This document shows, piece by piece, positions 8,519-18,269 of a stretch of DNA of 64,000 nt (position 1 is the first letter of the stretch; each line of letters opens with the position of its first letter). Source of the stretch: Paraburkholderia acidipaludis NBRC 101816. GTDB taxonomy: Bacteria > Pseudomonadota > Gammaproteobacteria > Burkholderiales > Burkholderiaceae. A model generated the notes under the pieces. That model saw only the letters and a program-made list of their open reading frames with translations, was not told the origin of the DNA and did no database searches. The stretch is taken from contig NZ_BAXZ01000001.1 of the NCBI RefSeq assembly GCF_000684975.1, forward strand, positions 1 through 64,000. The letters are read 5' to 3'. Position numbers and translations under genes: made by a program.

Positions 8519-9616
8519 ATGCAGGTTCCCACCTGGGATAACCCCGTCGGCACCGACGGCTTCGAGTTCATCGAATACACCGCGCCGGACCCCAAGGCGC
8601 TCGGCAAGCTGTTCGAGCGGATGGGCTTCACGGCCATCGCCCGCCACCGCCATAAGGACGTCACCCTGTACCGCCAGGGCGAGATCAACTTCATCGTGAA
8701 CGCCGAGCCCGACTCGTTCGCGCAGCGCTTCGCGCGCCTGCACGGCCCGTCGATCTGCGCCATCGCGTTCCGCGTGCAGGACGCCGCGAAGGCCTACCGG
8801 CACGCACTCGAGCGCGGCGCCTGGGGCTTCGACAACAAAACCGGTCCGATGGAGCTGAACATTCCGGCCATCAAGGGCATCGGCGATTCGCTGATCTACT
8901 TCGTGGACCGCTGGCGCGGCAAGAACGGCGCGACGCCCGGCAGCATCGGCGACATCAGCATCTACGACGTCGATTTCGAGCCGATCCCCGGCGCCAACCA
9001 GAATCCGAAGGGCCATGGCCTCACCTACATCGACCACCTGACGCACAACGTTCACCGCGGCCGCATGAACGAGTGGGCGGAGTTCTACGAGCGCATCTTC
9101 AACTTCCGCGAAATCCGCTACTTCGACATCGAAGGCAAGGTAACGGGCGTGAAGTCGAAGGCGATGACCTCGCCGTGCGGCAAGATCCGCATTCCGATCA
9201 ACGAGGAAGGTTCGGAGACGGCCGGCCAGATCCAGGAATACCTCGACGCCTATCACGGCGAGGGCATCCAGCACATCGCGCTCGGCACGAACGATATCTA
9301 CGGAACGGTCGATGGCCTGCGCGCGTCCGAGATCGCGCTGCTCGACACGATCGACACGTACTACGAACTCGTGAACCGCCGCATCCCGAACCACAGCGAG
9401 CCGCTTGAAGAGCTGAAGAAGCGCAAGATCCTGATCGACGGCGCCCCCGAGGACCTGCTGCTGCAGATCTTCACCGAGAACCAGATCGGGCCGATCTTCT
9501 TCGAGATCATCCAGCGCAAGGGCAATCAGGGCTTCGGCGAAGGCAACTTCAAGGCGCTGTTCGAGTCGATCGAGCTCGACCAGATCCGCCGCGGCGTGGT
9601 GCAGGACAAGGCCTGA
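8519..9616 (+). CDS. hppD: 4-hydroxyphenylpyruvate dioxygenase
   Basis: Converts 4-hydroxyphenylpyruvate to homogentisate in tyrosine catabolism (365 residues, cytoplasmic, Fe(II)-dependent). Two vicinal-oxygen-chelate halves are present. The expected 2-His-1-carboxylate ligands are seen as H173 (IDHLTHNV), H252 (GIQHIALGTND) and E329 (FFEIIQRKG). Ribosome site TTAGGAGA precedes the ATG. Divergent from the Lrp regulator and followed by a strong terminator, so monocistronic. Confidence 0.97.
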   Translation: MQVPTWDNPVGTDGFEFIEYTAPDPKALGKLFERMGFTAIARHRHKDVTLYRQGEINFIVNAEPDSFAQRFARLHGPSICAIAFRVQDAAKAYRHALERGAWGFDNKTGPMELNIPAIKGIGDSLIYFVDRWRGKNGATPGSIGDISIYDVDFEPIPGANQNPKGHGLTYIDHLTHNVHRGRMNEWAEFYERIFNFREIRYFDIEGKVTGVKSKAMTSPCGKIRIPINEEGSETAGQIQEYLDAYHGEGIQHIALGTNDIYGTVDGLRASEIALLDTIDTYYELVNRRIPNHSEPLEELKKRKILIDGAPEDLLLQIFTENQIGPIFFEIIQRKGNQGFGEGNFKALFESIELDQIRRGVVQDKA

Positions 9617-9644
9617 CCCAGGCCTGGCCGCGATGCGGCCATGA

Positions 9645-9684
9645 AAAAAGGGCGAAGACCGCAAGATCTTCGCCCTTTTTGTCT
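9645..9684 (+). terminator. Terminator after hppD
   Basis: A perfect 14-bp stem, AAAAAGGGCGAAGA (9645-9658) with TCTTCGCCCTTTTT (9667-9680), and an 8-nt loop. The flanking A and T tracts let it work in both directions. Confidence 0.92.
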
Positions 9685-9764
9685 TTCTGGGCCGCCGCCG
9701 CACACCCGGCAGGCGCCCCGGTGAATGGAATGCCGCGCGGATCAACGCGGCATTGCGGAAATCA

Positions 9765-9953
9765 TCAGGATTGGCGCTCGGCCTTCGCGGCCCCGGTAAC
9801 GCCGATATCGGCCTTCGCGCACTGCGTGTATTGCGCGGTGCGGACGAGCGCATTCGACGAGCCATTGCTGCTCGCGTTCGAATGCAGCGGCGCGCTCATG
9901 GCGAAGAATGCGGCCGAGACCGTCAGAAAGGTCTGGATATGCCGATTGTTCAT
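9765..9953 (-). CDS. Small exported protein of unknown function
   Basis: A 62-residue protein with a typical signal peptide (MNNRHIQTFLTVSAAFFAMS, likely cleavage after HSNA) and a mature part of about 35 residues ending GAAKAERQS, with one Cys. The call as a real gene rests on the signal peptide plus a strong ribosome site, AAAAAAGGAG, 6 bp before the ATG. Short secreted peptides of this build are common in Burkholderia. It lies alone between hppD and the indolepyruvate oxidoreductase, converging on hppD. Confidence 0.7.
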   Translation of the reverse strand: MNNRHIQTFLTVSAAFFAMSAPLHSNASSNGSSNALVRTAQYTQCAKADIGVTGAAKAERQS

Positions 9954-10340
9954 GCTGTACTCCTTTTTTCAGACTGCCTGTTGCGGTAGTACCCCTATTT
10001 ACTGCCGGGGGCGCTGCGCGGTTTGCACAGGTGGGGGATTAGACAGAAATATCAAGATGGGTTCCGGATGCGTGTAGTTTTTACACGTTGTTACGCCAGA
10101 CAGCATTCGGACACATCCTCTGTTACACAATTTCCACACAGTTGACACAAGGTGCGCGGCCGCGAATTCGGGCTTCCCTCGCCCAATCGCCCTTTCTCGC
10201 GCTAAGCGGCGGGTTTGCCCCAGTGCTACCATCGGTAAAAACACGCCAATATGGCGCCCCGGGCCGGAGCATCCACAAGATGCCGAGGCACTGAAGTTCT
10301 GGTGATCCCAAGACTAATGGTGGATGGAGGAGTACCCACA
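9954..10340. other. Intergenic region, 387 bp
   Basis: Upstream region shared by the small exported protein (minus) and the indolepyruvate oxidoreductase (plus). It holds a short hairpin, CGTGTA (10071-10076) with TACACG (10082-10087), and a -35-like TTGACA at 10142-10147 without a convincing -10. I see no gene here. Confidence 0.5.
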
Positions 10341-13300
10341 ATGAATGCCCCGCTAGACGCTGGTCAGCGTGCTTCGCTCGAAGCCGCGCTAGCTTCCGTC
10401 ACGCTCGACGACAAATACACCCTTGATCGCGGCCGCGCGTACATGAGCGGCATCCAGGCGCTGGTGCGTCTGCCGATGCTGCAGCAGGAACGCGACAAGA
10501 CCGCCGGTCTCAATACCGCGGGGTTCATCTCCGGCTATCGCGGCTCGCCGCTCGGCGGTCTCGACCAGTCGCTCTGGAAGGCGAAGCAGCATCTCGCCGG
10601 CCATCAGATCGTGTTCCAGCCTGGTGTGAACGAAGACCTCGCGGCTACGGCCGTCTGGGGCTCGCAGCAGGTGAACCTGTACCCGTCGGCAAAGTACGAC
10701 GGCGTGTTTTCCATGTGGTACGGCAAGGGCCCCGGCGTGGACCGCTGCGGCGACGTGTTCAAGCACGGCAACTCGGCCGGCTCGTCGCGTCACGGCGGCG
10801 TGCTCGTGCTCGCCGGCGACGACCACGCGGCCAAGTCGTCCACGCTCGCGCACCAGTCGGAGCACATCTTCAAGGCCTGCGGCCTGCCCGTGCTGTTCCC
10901 CTCGAACGTGCAGGAATATCTCGACTTCGGCCTGCACGGCTGGGCCATGAGCCGCTACTCGGGCCTCTGGGTCGCCATGAAGTGCGTGACCGACGTGGTG
11001 GAATCGTCGGCTTCCGTCGAGATCGACCCGCATCGCACCCGGATCGTCCTGCCCGAAGATTTCCTCGTGCCCGACGGCGGGCTCAATATCCGCTGGCCGG
11101 ACCCGCCGCTCGTGCAGGAAGCGCGTCTGCTCGACTACAAGTGGTATGCCGGGCTCGCCTATGTGCGGGCGAACAAGCTCGACCGCGTCGAGATCGACTC
11201 GCCGCATGCGCGCTTCGGCATCATGACCGGCGGCAAGGCCTATCTGGACGTGCGCCAGGCCCTCACCGACCTCGGCCTCGACGACGAGACCTGCTCGCGC
11301 ATCGGCGTGCGGCTCTACAAGGTGGGCTGCGTGTGGCCGCTCGAAGCGCAAGGCGCACAGGCGTTCGCGCGCGGGCTCGAAGAGATTCTGGTGGTCGAGG
11401 AAAAGCGTCAGATCCTCGAATACGCGATCAAGGAAGAGCTCTACAACTGGCCCGACGCGCAGCGTCCGCGCGTGTACGGCAAATTCGACGAGAAGGACGG
11501 CGCCGGCGGCGAATGGTCGGTGCCGATGGGCAACTGGCTCCTGCCCGCCCATTACGAGCTCTCACCCGCGATCATTGCGAAGGCGATTGCCACGCGCCTG
11601 GAAAAGTTCGACCTGCCCTCCGACGTGCGCGCGCGCATCGCCACACGCATCGCCGTGATCGAAGCGAAGGAAAAGGCGCTCGCGAAGCCGCGCGTGCAGG
11701 CGGAGCGCAAGCCGTGGTTCTGCTCGGGCTGCCCGCACAATACCTCGACGAACGTGCCGGAAGGCTCGCGCGCGATGGCCGGCATCGGCTGCCACTACAT
11801 GACCGTGTGGATGGACCGCAGCACGAGCACGTTCAGCCAGATGGGCGGCGAAGGCGTGGCGTGGGTCGGCCAGGCGCCGTTCACGAACGACAAACACGTG
11901 TTCGCGAACCTCGGCGACGGTACGTACTTCCACTCGGGGCTGCTCGCGATCCGCGCGGCGATCGCCTCGAAGGCGAACATCACCTACAAGATTCTCTATA
12001 ACGACGCCGTCGCGATGACGGGTGGCCAGCCCGTGGACGGCGTGCTCACCGTGCCGCAGATCACGCATCAGCTCGCCTCCGAAGGCGCGGCGAAGATCGT
12101 GATCGTCACGGATGAGCCGGCCAAATACAAGGGCGTTACGTCGCTCGCACCGGGCGTCACGATCCATCACCGCGACCAGCTCGACACGATCCAGCGCGAG
12201 TTGCGCGAGATCCCCGGCACGACGATCCTGATCTACGACCAGACCTGCGCCACCGAAAAGCGCCGTCGCCGCAAGCGCGGCACGTACCCGGATCCGGCGA
12301 AGCGCGTGGTCATCAACGAGGCGGTCTGCGAGGGCTGCGGCGACTGCTCGGTGCAGTCGAACTGCCTCTCCGTGGAACCGCTCGACACCGAGTACGGCAC
12401 GAAGCGCCAGATCAATCAGTCCACCTGCAACAAGGACTTCTCGTGCGTGAACGGTTTCTGCCCGAGCTTCGTCACCGTTGAAGGCGGCCAGCTGCGCAAG
12501 CCGAAGTCGAGCAGCGTCGCGAACGACACGATGCCGGCCGTGCCGACGCCCGACCTCCCCACCCTCGCGCAGCCGTATGGCGTGCTCGTGACGGGCGTGG
12601 GCGGCACCGGCGTCGTGACGATCGGCGCGCTGCTGGGCATGGCCGCGCACCTGGAAAACAAGGGCGTGACCGTGCTCGACGTGACGGGCCTCGCGCAGAA
12701 AGGCGGCGCGGTGATGAGCCACGTGCAGATCGCGAACCAGCCCGCCGACATCCACGCCACCCGCATCGCCATGGGCGAGGCGAAGCTCGTGATCGGCTGC
12801 GACGCCATCGTGACCGCCGGCGACGACTGCGTCTCGCGCATGCAGGCCGGCCAGACGCACGTGGTGCTCAACAGCGCGCCGACGCCCACGGCCGAGTTCA
12901 TCAAGAACCCGAGCTGGCAGTTCCCGGGCTCGAACACCGAAGCGGACGTGCGCGCGGCGGCGGGCACCGACAACGTCTCCGCCGTCGATGCGAACCGCTA
13001 CGCCCTCGCACTGCTCGGCGACGCGATCTACACGAACCCGTTCGTGCTCGGCTACGCGTGGCAGCGCGGCTGGCTGCCGCTCACGCACGAGTCGCTCGCG
13101 CGCGCGATCGAGCTGAACGCGGTGCAGGTGGAGAAAAATCTGGCAGCGTTCGAGTGGGGCCGCCGCGTGGCGCACGACCGCGCCGCCGTGGATGCGCTCG
13201 TCAAGAAGCCGGCCGTCGAGCAGAGCACCGAAGCTGCGGGGGCGAAGATCGTCTCGCTGCACACGCCCAAGGCGCTCGACGCGCTGATCGACAAGCGCGC

Positions 13301-13937
13301 GCAATACCTCGCCGCGTATCAGAACGACGCCTGGGCGTCGCGCTACCGCGCGCTGGTTGCCGACGTGCGCACGGCGGAAGGCAAGATCGAGCGTCCCGAT
13401 GGTCAGTTCCCGCTGACCGAAGCTGTCGCGAAGAATCTGCACAAGCTGATGGCGTACAAAGACGAGTACGAAGTGGCGCGGCTCTACGCCGACCCGGCGT
13501 TCATCGAGAAGCTGAAGGCGAGCTTCGAGGGCGACTGGAAGCTGAACTTCCATCTCGCGCCGCCGACCTTCGCGAAGCACGACGGCAAGGGCCACCTGGT
13601 AAAGAAGCAGTACGGCCCGAGCATGCTCACGGCAATGCGCGTGCTTGCGAAGCTCAAGTTCCTGCGCGGCACGGCATTCGATCCGTTCGGCCGCACCGAG
13701 GAGCGGCGTCACGAACGCGCGCTGATCGGCGAGTACGAGGCGCTGGTGCGCGAACTGGCAAGCGGCGCAAACGCGGAAAATCTCGCGCTCGCGGTGGAGC
13801 TGGCGAGCCTGCCGGACGGCATCCGCGGCTACGGTCACGTGAAGGAGAACAACCTCAAGGCCGTGCGGGCGAAATGGGCGGCGCTGCTGGACAAGTGGCG
13901 CTCGCCGCAAGGCGGCGCCGCGCGTCACGCCGCCTGA
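10341..13937 (+). CDS. Indolepyruvate ferredoxin oxidoreductase, fused alpha/beta form
   Basis: A 1,198-residue thiamine-diphosphate and Fe-S enzyme predicted to decarboxylate aromatic 2-oxo acids to acyl-CoA. Order: N-terminal alpha/TPP modules (GFISGYRGSPLGGLDQ; GIGCHYMTVWMDRST; NLGDGTYFHSG), a Cys-rich Fe-S segment (CEGCGDCSVQSNC, then CNKDFSCVNGFC), the gamma/IorB-like module (GVGGTGVVTIGALLGMAAH), and a C-terminal DUF6537-like extension. The ATG at 10341 follows GGAGGAG. Adjacent to hppD, it suits catabolism of aromatic amino acids. Fused enzymes of this length are typical of aerobic proteobacteria. Exact substrate is not readable. Confidence 0.9.
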   Translation: MNAPLDAGQRASLEAALASVTLDDKYTLDRGRAYMSGIQALVRLPMLQQERDKTAGLNTAGFISGYRGSPLGGLDQSLWKAKQHLAGHQIVFQPGVNEDLAATAVWGSQQVNLYPSAKYDGVFSMWYGKGPGVDRCGDVFKHGNSAGSSRHGGVLVLAGDDHAAKSSTLAHQSEHIFKACGLPVLFPSNVQEYLDFGLHGWAMSRYSGLWVAMKCVTDVVESSASVEIDPHRTRIVLPEDFLVPDGGLNIRWPDPPLVQEARLLDYKWYAGLAYVRANKLDRVEIDSPHARFGIMTGGKAYLDVRQALTDLGLDDETCSRIGVRLYKVGCVWPLEAQGAQAFARGLEEILVVEEKRQILEYAIKEELYNWPDAQRPRVYGKFDEKDGAGGEWSVPMGNWLLPAHYELSPAIIAKAIATRLEKFDLPSDVRARIATRIAVIEAKEKALAKPRVQAERKPWFCSGCPHNTSTNVPEGSRAMAGIGCHYMTVWMDRSTSTFSQMGGEGVAWVGQAPFTNDKHVFANLGDGTYFHSGLLAIRAAIASKANITYKILYNDAVAMTGGQPVDGVLTVPQITHQLASEGAAKIVIVTDEPAKYKGVTSLAPGVTIHHRDQLDTIQRELREIPGTTILIYDQTCATEKRRRRKRGTYPDPAKRVVINEAVCEGCGDCSVQSNCLSVEPLDTEYGTKRQINQSTCNKDFSCVNGFCPSFVTVEGGQLRKPKSSSVANDTMPAVPTPDLPTLAQPYGVLVTGVGGTGVVTIGALLGMAAHLENKGVTVLDVTGLAQKGGAVMSHVQIANQPADIHATRIAMGEAKLVIGCDAIVTAGDDCVSRMQAGQTHVVLNSAPTPTAEFIKNPSWQFPGSNTEADVRAAAGTDNVSAVDANRYALALLGDAIYTNPFVLGYAWQRGWLPLTHESLARAIELNAVQVEKNLAAFEWGRRVAHDRAAVDALVKKPAVEQSTEAAGAKIVSLHTPKALDALIDKRAQYLAAYQNDAWASRYRALVADVRTAEGKIERPDGQFPLTEAVAKNLHKLMAYKDEYEVARLYADPAFIEKLKASFEGDWKLNFHLAPPTFAKHDGKGHLVKKQYGPSMLTAMRVLAKLKFLRGTAFDPFGRTEERRHERALIGEYEALVRELASGANAENLALAVELASLPDGIRGYGHVKENNLKAVRAKWAALLDKWRSPQGGAARHAA

Positions 13938-13965
13938 GGGCGAGCAACCGTTGGTCTGAAAAGAC

Positions 13966-13999
13966 AAAGGCCGCTCCGTGAAAACGGAGCGGCCTTTTT
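13966..13999 (+). terminator. Terminator after the indolepyruvate oxidoreductase
   Basis: A 14-bp stem, AAAGGCCGCTCCGT (13966-13979) with ACGGAGCGGCCTTT (13984-13997), GAAA tetraloop, then more T. It also separates the converging malic enzyme gene. Confidence 0.92.
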
Positions 14000-14044
14000 C
14001 ATTGACGGCCTGAATCAGGCGAATCAGGCATCAAGCCGGCGCGT

Positions 14045-16330
14045 TCAGCGTGCCGCCGCCTTCGCAACTGCCGCGTTCGCCGAAGCCACCGCCGTCATGT
14101 TGATGATGCGTCGCACGGTTGCCGCCGGCGTGAGAATATGCACCGGCTTCGCCGCGCCCAGCAGGAACGGACCGACCGTCACGCCTTCGCCGCCGATCAC
14201 CTTCAGCAGGTTGTACGCGATGTTCGCCGCTTCCACGTTCGGCATGATCAGCAGGTTCGCCTCGCCCGCGAGCGTCGTGCCCGGGAACGACTGCTTGCGG
14301 ATCAGCTCCGAAAGCGCCGCATCGCCGTGCATTTCGCCGTCCACCTCGAGCTGCGGCGCGCGCTGTGCGATCAACTCGCGCGCGGCCTGCATGCGCTGCG
14401 CCGTCGACGAACGCACGCTGCCGAAGTTCGAGCTGGAGAGCAGCGCCACCTTCGGCACGATGCCGAACTTCTCGATCTCGCGCGCGGCGAGGATCGTCAT
14501 GTCGGCGATCTGCTCGGCGCTCGGCACTTCGTTCACGTAGGTGTCGGAGATGAACAGGTTGCGGCCCGGCAGCATCAGCAGGTTCATGGCCGCGTAGTTC
14601 TCGGCCTCCTTCGCCTTGCCGAACACTTGCTCGACGAACTTCAGGTGATAGTCGAAGCTGTTGAGCAGGCCGCAGATCATGCCGTCGGCGTCGCCCAGAT
14701 GCACGAGGATCGCGCCGATCAGCGTGTTGAACTTGCGCATCGACGCCTTCGCGACCTCGGGCGTGATGCCCTGGCGCGCACCCAGGTCATGGTAGGCCTG
14801 CCAGCTCTTCTGGAAGCGCGGATCGTCTTCCGGATCGACGATCTCGAAGTCCGTGCCCGGACGCAGCTTCGAGCCCATTTTCTTCAGACGCATTTCCACC
14901 ACCGAAGGACGACCGACGATGATGGGCTTCGCGATCTTCTCGTTGAGCACGAACTGCGCGGCGCGCAGCACGCGCTCGTCCTCGCCCTCGGCGAACACGA
15001 TGCGCGCGCAGTTGGCCTTCGCCGCCGCGAACACCGGACGCATCACCATGCCCGAGCGGTAGACGGTCGCGCCCAGCTGCTCGCGGTACGCGTCCATGTC
15101 GGCGATCGGGCGCGTGGCGACGCCCGAGTCCATCGCGGCTTGCGCCACGGCCGGCGCGATCTTGATGATGAGGCGCGGGTCGAACGGCTTCGGAATCAGG
15201 TATTCCGGGCCGAATTCGAGCGTGTGGCCTTCATAGGCCTTCGCCACTTCGTCGCCCTGGTCGGTTTCCTCGGCGAGTTCCGCGATCGCGCGCACGCACG
15301 CGAGCTTCATCTCTTCCGTGATCGTCGTTGCACCCACGTCCAGCGCGCCGCGGAAGATGAACGGGAAGCACAGCACGTTGTTGACCTGGTTCGGATAGTC
15401 CGAACGGCCCGTGGCGATGATCGCGTCCGGGCGCACCTTCTTCGCTTCTTCCGGACGGATTTCCGGCTCCGGGTTCGCCAGCGCGAGGATCAGCGGCGTG
15501 TTGGCCATGTCCACGACCATCTCGGGCTTGAGCACGCCGGCGCTCGAACAGCCGAGGAACACGTCCGCGCCCTTGATGGCGTCGCCGAGCGTGCGCGCGT
15601 CGGTGTTCGCCGCGTAGCGGGCCTTCGACGGATCGAGATTGCCGCGGCCTTCGTAGATCACGCCCTTCGAGTCGACGACGAGGGTGTTCTCCTTCTTCAG
15701 ACCGAGCTTCACGAGCAGGTCCAGACACGCGATGGCCGCCGCGCCCGCGCCCGAGCACACGAGCTTCACGCTGCCCAGTTCCTTGCCCACGACCTTCAGG
15801 CCGTTCAGGATCGCCGCGGAGGCAATGATGGCCGTGCCGTGCTGGTCGTCGTGGAAAACGGGGATCTTCATGCGCTCGCGCAGCTTCTGCTCGATGTAGA
15901 AGCACTCGGGCGCCTTGATGTCCTCGAGGTTGATGCCGCCGAGCGTCGGTTCGAGCATGGCGATGGCGTCGACGAGCTTGTCCGGATCCGACTCGGAAAG
16001 CTCGATGTCGAACACGTCGATGCCGGCAAACTTCTTGAACAGGCAGCCCTTGCCTTCCATCACGGGCTTGGCCGCGAGCGGGCCGATATTGCCGAGACCC
16101 AGCACGGCCGTGCCGTTGGTCACGACGCCGACGAGGTTGCCGCGCGAGGTGTACTTCTGCGCGTCGAGCGGATCCGCGTGGATCGCCTCACACGCGGCGG
16201 CGACGCCGGGCGAATACGCGAGCGAGAGATCAAGCTGGTTCGAGAGCGGTTTGGTCGGCGTGACCGAAATCTTGCCCGGCTTGGGATTCTGGTGATACGC
16301 CAGCGCGCTTTGCTTCAGTTGTTCATCCAT
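14045..16330 (-). CDS. maeB: NADP-dependent malic enzyme, MaeB type
   Basis: Oxidative decarboxylation of malate to pyruvate with NADPH formation (761 residues). The N-terminal malic-enzyme catalytic half shows LSLAYSPGVAAACEAI, DVFDIELSE and FHDDQHGTAIIASAA; the NADP site is VCSGAGAAAIACLDLL. The C-terminal third is a phosphotransacetylase-like domain (ILVHLGDADGMICGLL, LLMLPGRNLFISDTYVNE), thought to be regulatory, binding acetyl-CoA or similar. Length is exactly that of the hybrid MaeB class. Single gene on the minus strand. Confidence 0.96.
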   Translation of the reverse strand: MDEQLKQSALAYHQNPKPGKISVTPTKPLSNQLDLSLAYSPGVAAACEAIHADPLDAQKYTSRGNLVGVVTNGTAVLGLGNIGPLAAKPVMEGKGCLFKKFAGIDVFDIELSESDPDKLVDAIAMLEPTLGGINLEDIKAPECFYIEQKLRERMKIPVFHDDQHGTAIIASAAILNGLKVVGKELGSVKLVCSGAGAAAIACLDLLVKLGLKKENTLVVDSKGVIYEGRGNLDPSKARYAANTDARTLGDAIKGADVFLGCSSAGVLKPEMVVDMANTPLILALANPEPEIRPEEAKKVRPDAIIATGRSDYPNQVNNVLCFPFIFRGALDVGATTITEEMKLACVRAIAELAEETDQGDEVAKAYEGHTLEFGPEYLIPKPFDPRLIIKIAPAVAQAAMDSGVATRPIADMDAYREQLGATVYRSGMVMRPVFAAAKANCARIVFAEGEDERVLRAAQFVLNEKIAKPIIVGRPSVVEMRLKKMGSKLRPGTDFEIVDPEDDPRFQKSWQAYHDLGARQGITPEVAKASMRKFNTLIGAILVHLGDADGMICGLLNSFDYHLKFVEQVFGKAKEAENYAAMNLLMLPGRNLFISDTYVNEVPSAEQIADMTILAAREIEKFGIVPKVALLSSSNFGSVRSSTAQRMQAARELIAQRAPQLEVDGEMHGDAALSELIRKQSFPGTTLAGEANLLIMPNVEAANIAYNLLKVIGGEGVTVGPFLLGAAKPVHILTPAATVRRIINMTAVASANAAVAKAAAR

Positions 16331-16614
16331 TTTCAGGCCTGCCTGGACGTGAGAGACGTGAGAGGTTTTATGGTCATGAACCCGCCGTCCCGCACGGCAC
16401 GCTCAGGGCTTCGATTGCGTCAGGCCTGCGGCCGGACCCATGGCGAAGCCACCTCTTGCGGCCGGCGAAGCGGCGAGGGCGAATTGGCGGGGGGAACTAG
16501 TGTACACCCCGGGCACAGCGCGGGAACTCGGGGTGAGGACTGATACCCGGGATAGCGCGGACAGAACTGTCCACGGGTGAAACGGCGCGACGGGAAGGGG
16601 ATGTGCGGGCGCCG

Positions 16615-17862
16615 CTACGCCAGCGCGGCGCCGCGCCGTTCCGGAATCAGGAACAGCGTCGCGAGTATGTCGAGCAGATAGATCGAGGCCAGCATCGCGA
16701 GCGCCGCGCCGAACGAAAACCGCGCCGCCAGCGCGCCGACGGCCAGCGGCCCGAAGCCGCCCACGGCCCGCCCGATGTTGAAGAGCACGTTCTGGGCGGT
16801 GGCGCGCGCGGCCGTGGGATAAAGCTCGGAGATGAGCGCGCCGTACCCGCCTATCATCCCGTTCACGAACAAGCCCATTGCCGCGCCGCCCAGGAGCAGC
16901 GCGACCGGCGTCGAGAGATGCGCGTAGGCAAACACCATCGCGACCGCCCCGGCCTGGTAGAACAGGAACGCGGGCTTGCGCCCGAAACGGTCGGCGGCAA
17001 TACCGAAGAGCCAGATGCCGAACGCCATGCCGGCGACCGTCGCCGCCGTCCAGAGCCCGGACTTCGTCAGCGAGTAGCCGAAGGATCGGGACAGATAAGC
17101 GGGCAGCCAGATCATGAGCCCGTAGTAGCCGAAGTTCTGCACCGAACAGAGAACCACGACACCCAGGCTCGCGCGCGCCGTGCGAGCGTCGGCCACGAGC
17201 AAACGCAGCGCGCGCGGGCGCTCGCCCCGTACCGCCTGCCCCACGCGCGACGCGTGGGCGACGAAGAGCGCCGGCTCCTCGACGCGCCGGCGCACCGCGA
17301 ACGACACGACGGCCGGCAGGAGACCGAGCGCGAACATGCCGCGCCAGCCGATCACGGGCAAGAGCCACGGCGTGAGAAGCGCGGCGGCGAGCACGCCGAG
17401 CTGCCAGCCAAGCCCGACATACGACGAGGCCCGCGCGCGCAGGTGAGCCGGCCACGCCTCGGCGACGAGCGCCATGCCAATGCCGAACTCGCCGCCCAGA
17501 CCGACACCGGCGATCGTCCGGTAGACGAGCAGATCCGCATAGCCGCGCGCGAGCGCGCAGAGGCCGGTAAAGACGGCGAACAGCAGGATCGTCCAGGTGA
17601 GGACGCGCACGCGGCCGTGGCGGTCGGCGAGGAGCCCGAACACGACGCCGCCGGCCACGGCGCCGACGAGCGTCCACGTGACGAGCGAGCCGGCCTGGGC
17701 GGTGGAGAGATGCAACTCGGCGCTGATGGCCGGCAGCATGAAGCCGAGCATGAGCAGATCGAAGCCGTCCATCGCATAGCCGAGCACCGACGCGACGAGC
17801 GCGCGCAAGGCGTGGCCGCGTGTCGTTTCGACAGCAGCAACGGGAGGAGAGACGACGGTCAT
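16615..17862 (-). CDS. MFS transporter
   Basis: A 415-residue, 12-helix major facilitator. Helix 1 carries the aromatic/acid transporter-like signature LGYAMDGFDLLMLGFMLP, and the loop 2-3 motif is GLLADRHGRVRVL. A second loop motif, GIAADRFGRKPAF, marks the repeat in the C-terminal half. The start at 17862 is chosen for its ribosome site AGGAAG; a longer frame reaching 18045 adds a hydrophilic stretch with no support. Resembles the aromatic acid:H+ symporter group, but the substrate cannot be read. Divergent from pyrE. Confidence 0.88.
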   Translation of the reverse strand: MTVVSPPVAAVETTRGHALRALVASVLGYAMDGFDLLMLGFMLPAISAELHLSTAQAGSLVTWTLVGAVAGGVVFGLLADRHGRVRVLTWTILLFAVFTGLCALARGYADLLVYRTIAGVGLGGEFGIGMALVAEAWPAHLRARASSYVGLGWQLGVLAAALLTPWLLPVIGWRGMFALGLLPAVVSFAVRRRVEEPALFVAHASRVGQAVRGERPRALRLLVADARTARASLGVVVLCSVQNFGYYGLMIWLPAYLSRSFGYSLTKSGLWTAATVAGMAFGIWLFGIAADRFGRKPAFLFYQAGAVAMVFAYAHLSTPVALLLGGAAMGLFVNGMIGGYGALISELYPTAARATAQNVLFNIGRAVGGFGPLAVGALAARFSFGAALAMLASIYLLDILATLFLIPERRGAALA

Positions 17863-18269
17863 GGAGACTTCCTGTACGCGAGCCGGGTGCTGGGTGTCGG
17901 CCCGGATAAACCCGCGAGAGTGTAATGGCGAGCTCGCGCGGTCACAACCGCGAAAGAAAAGCGGTGAAAGAAAAGCGGCGAAAGCAGGATCGACCGGGGC
18001 ACGATCGATCCCCCAAATACCGCTCATACGGTGCGCGACGCACACCGATCCGGCGCGCCAACTCGTCTCAAAAGATCAAGTCGGGTAAAATACCGGCCTA
18101 CGCGCGCAAGAGAAGCCGTCCGGACCGAGCGGGTGAACGTCACCCCGCATCGCCCCGCACCTTCGAACCGCGCACGCCAGAGACCCCTGCGGTACAGCCG
18201 GGTCCGCCGTGCCAGCGCCGCCGGGCTTTGCGCCCACCCTCCCTCGCTCTCATATCCAAGGATTCGCCC
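17863..18269. other. Divergent intergenic region between MFS gene and pyrE
   Basis: 407 bp containing both promoters. A -10-like TAAAAT at 18086-18091 is a candidate for pyrE transcription, about 180 bp before its ATG. I see no conserved attenuator hairpin or other gene. Confidence 0.4.

Noticed and set aside
11562..13967. 801-codon open frame antisense to the indolepyruvate oxidoreductase
   Set aside because: Composition is Arg/His/Val/Ala-rich with no domain, typical of the opposite strand of a GC-rich gene; the plus-strand gene is unmistakable.
14138..16543. 801-codon open frame antisense to maeB
   Set aside because: Low-complexity Arg/His/Leu shadow of the malic enzyme gene.
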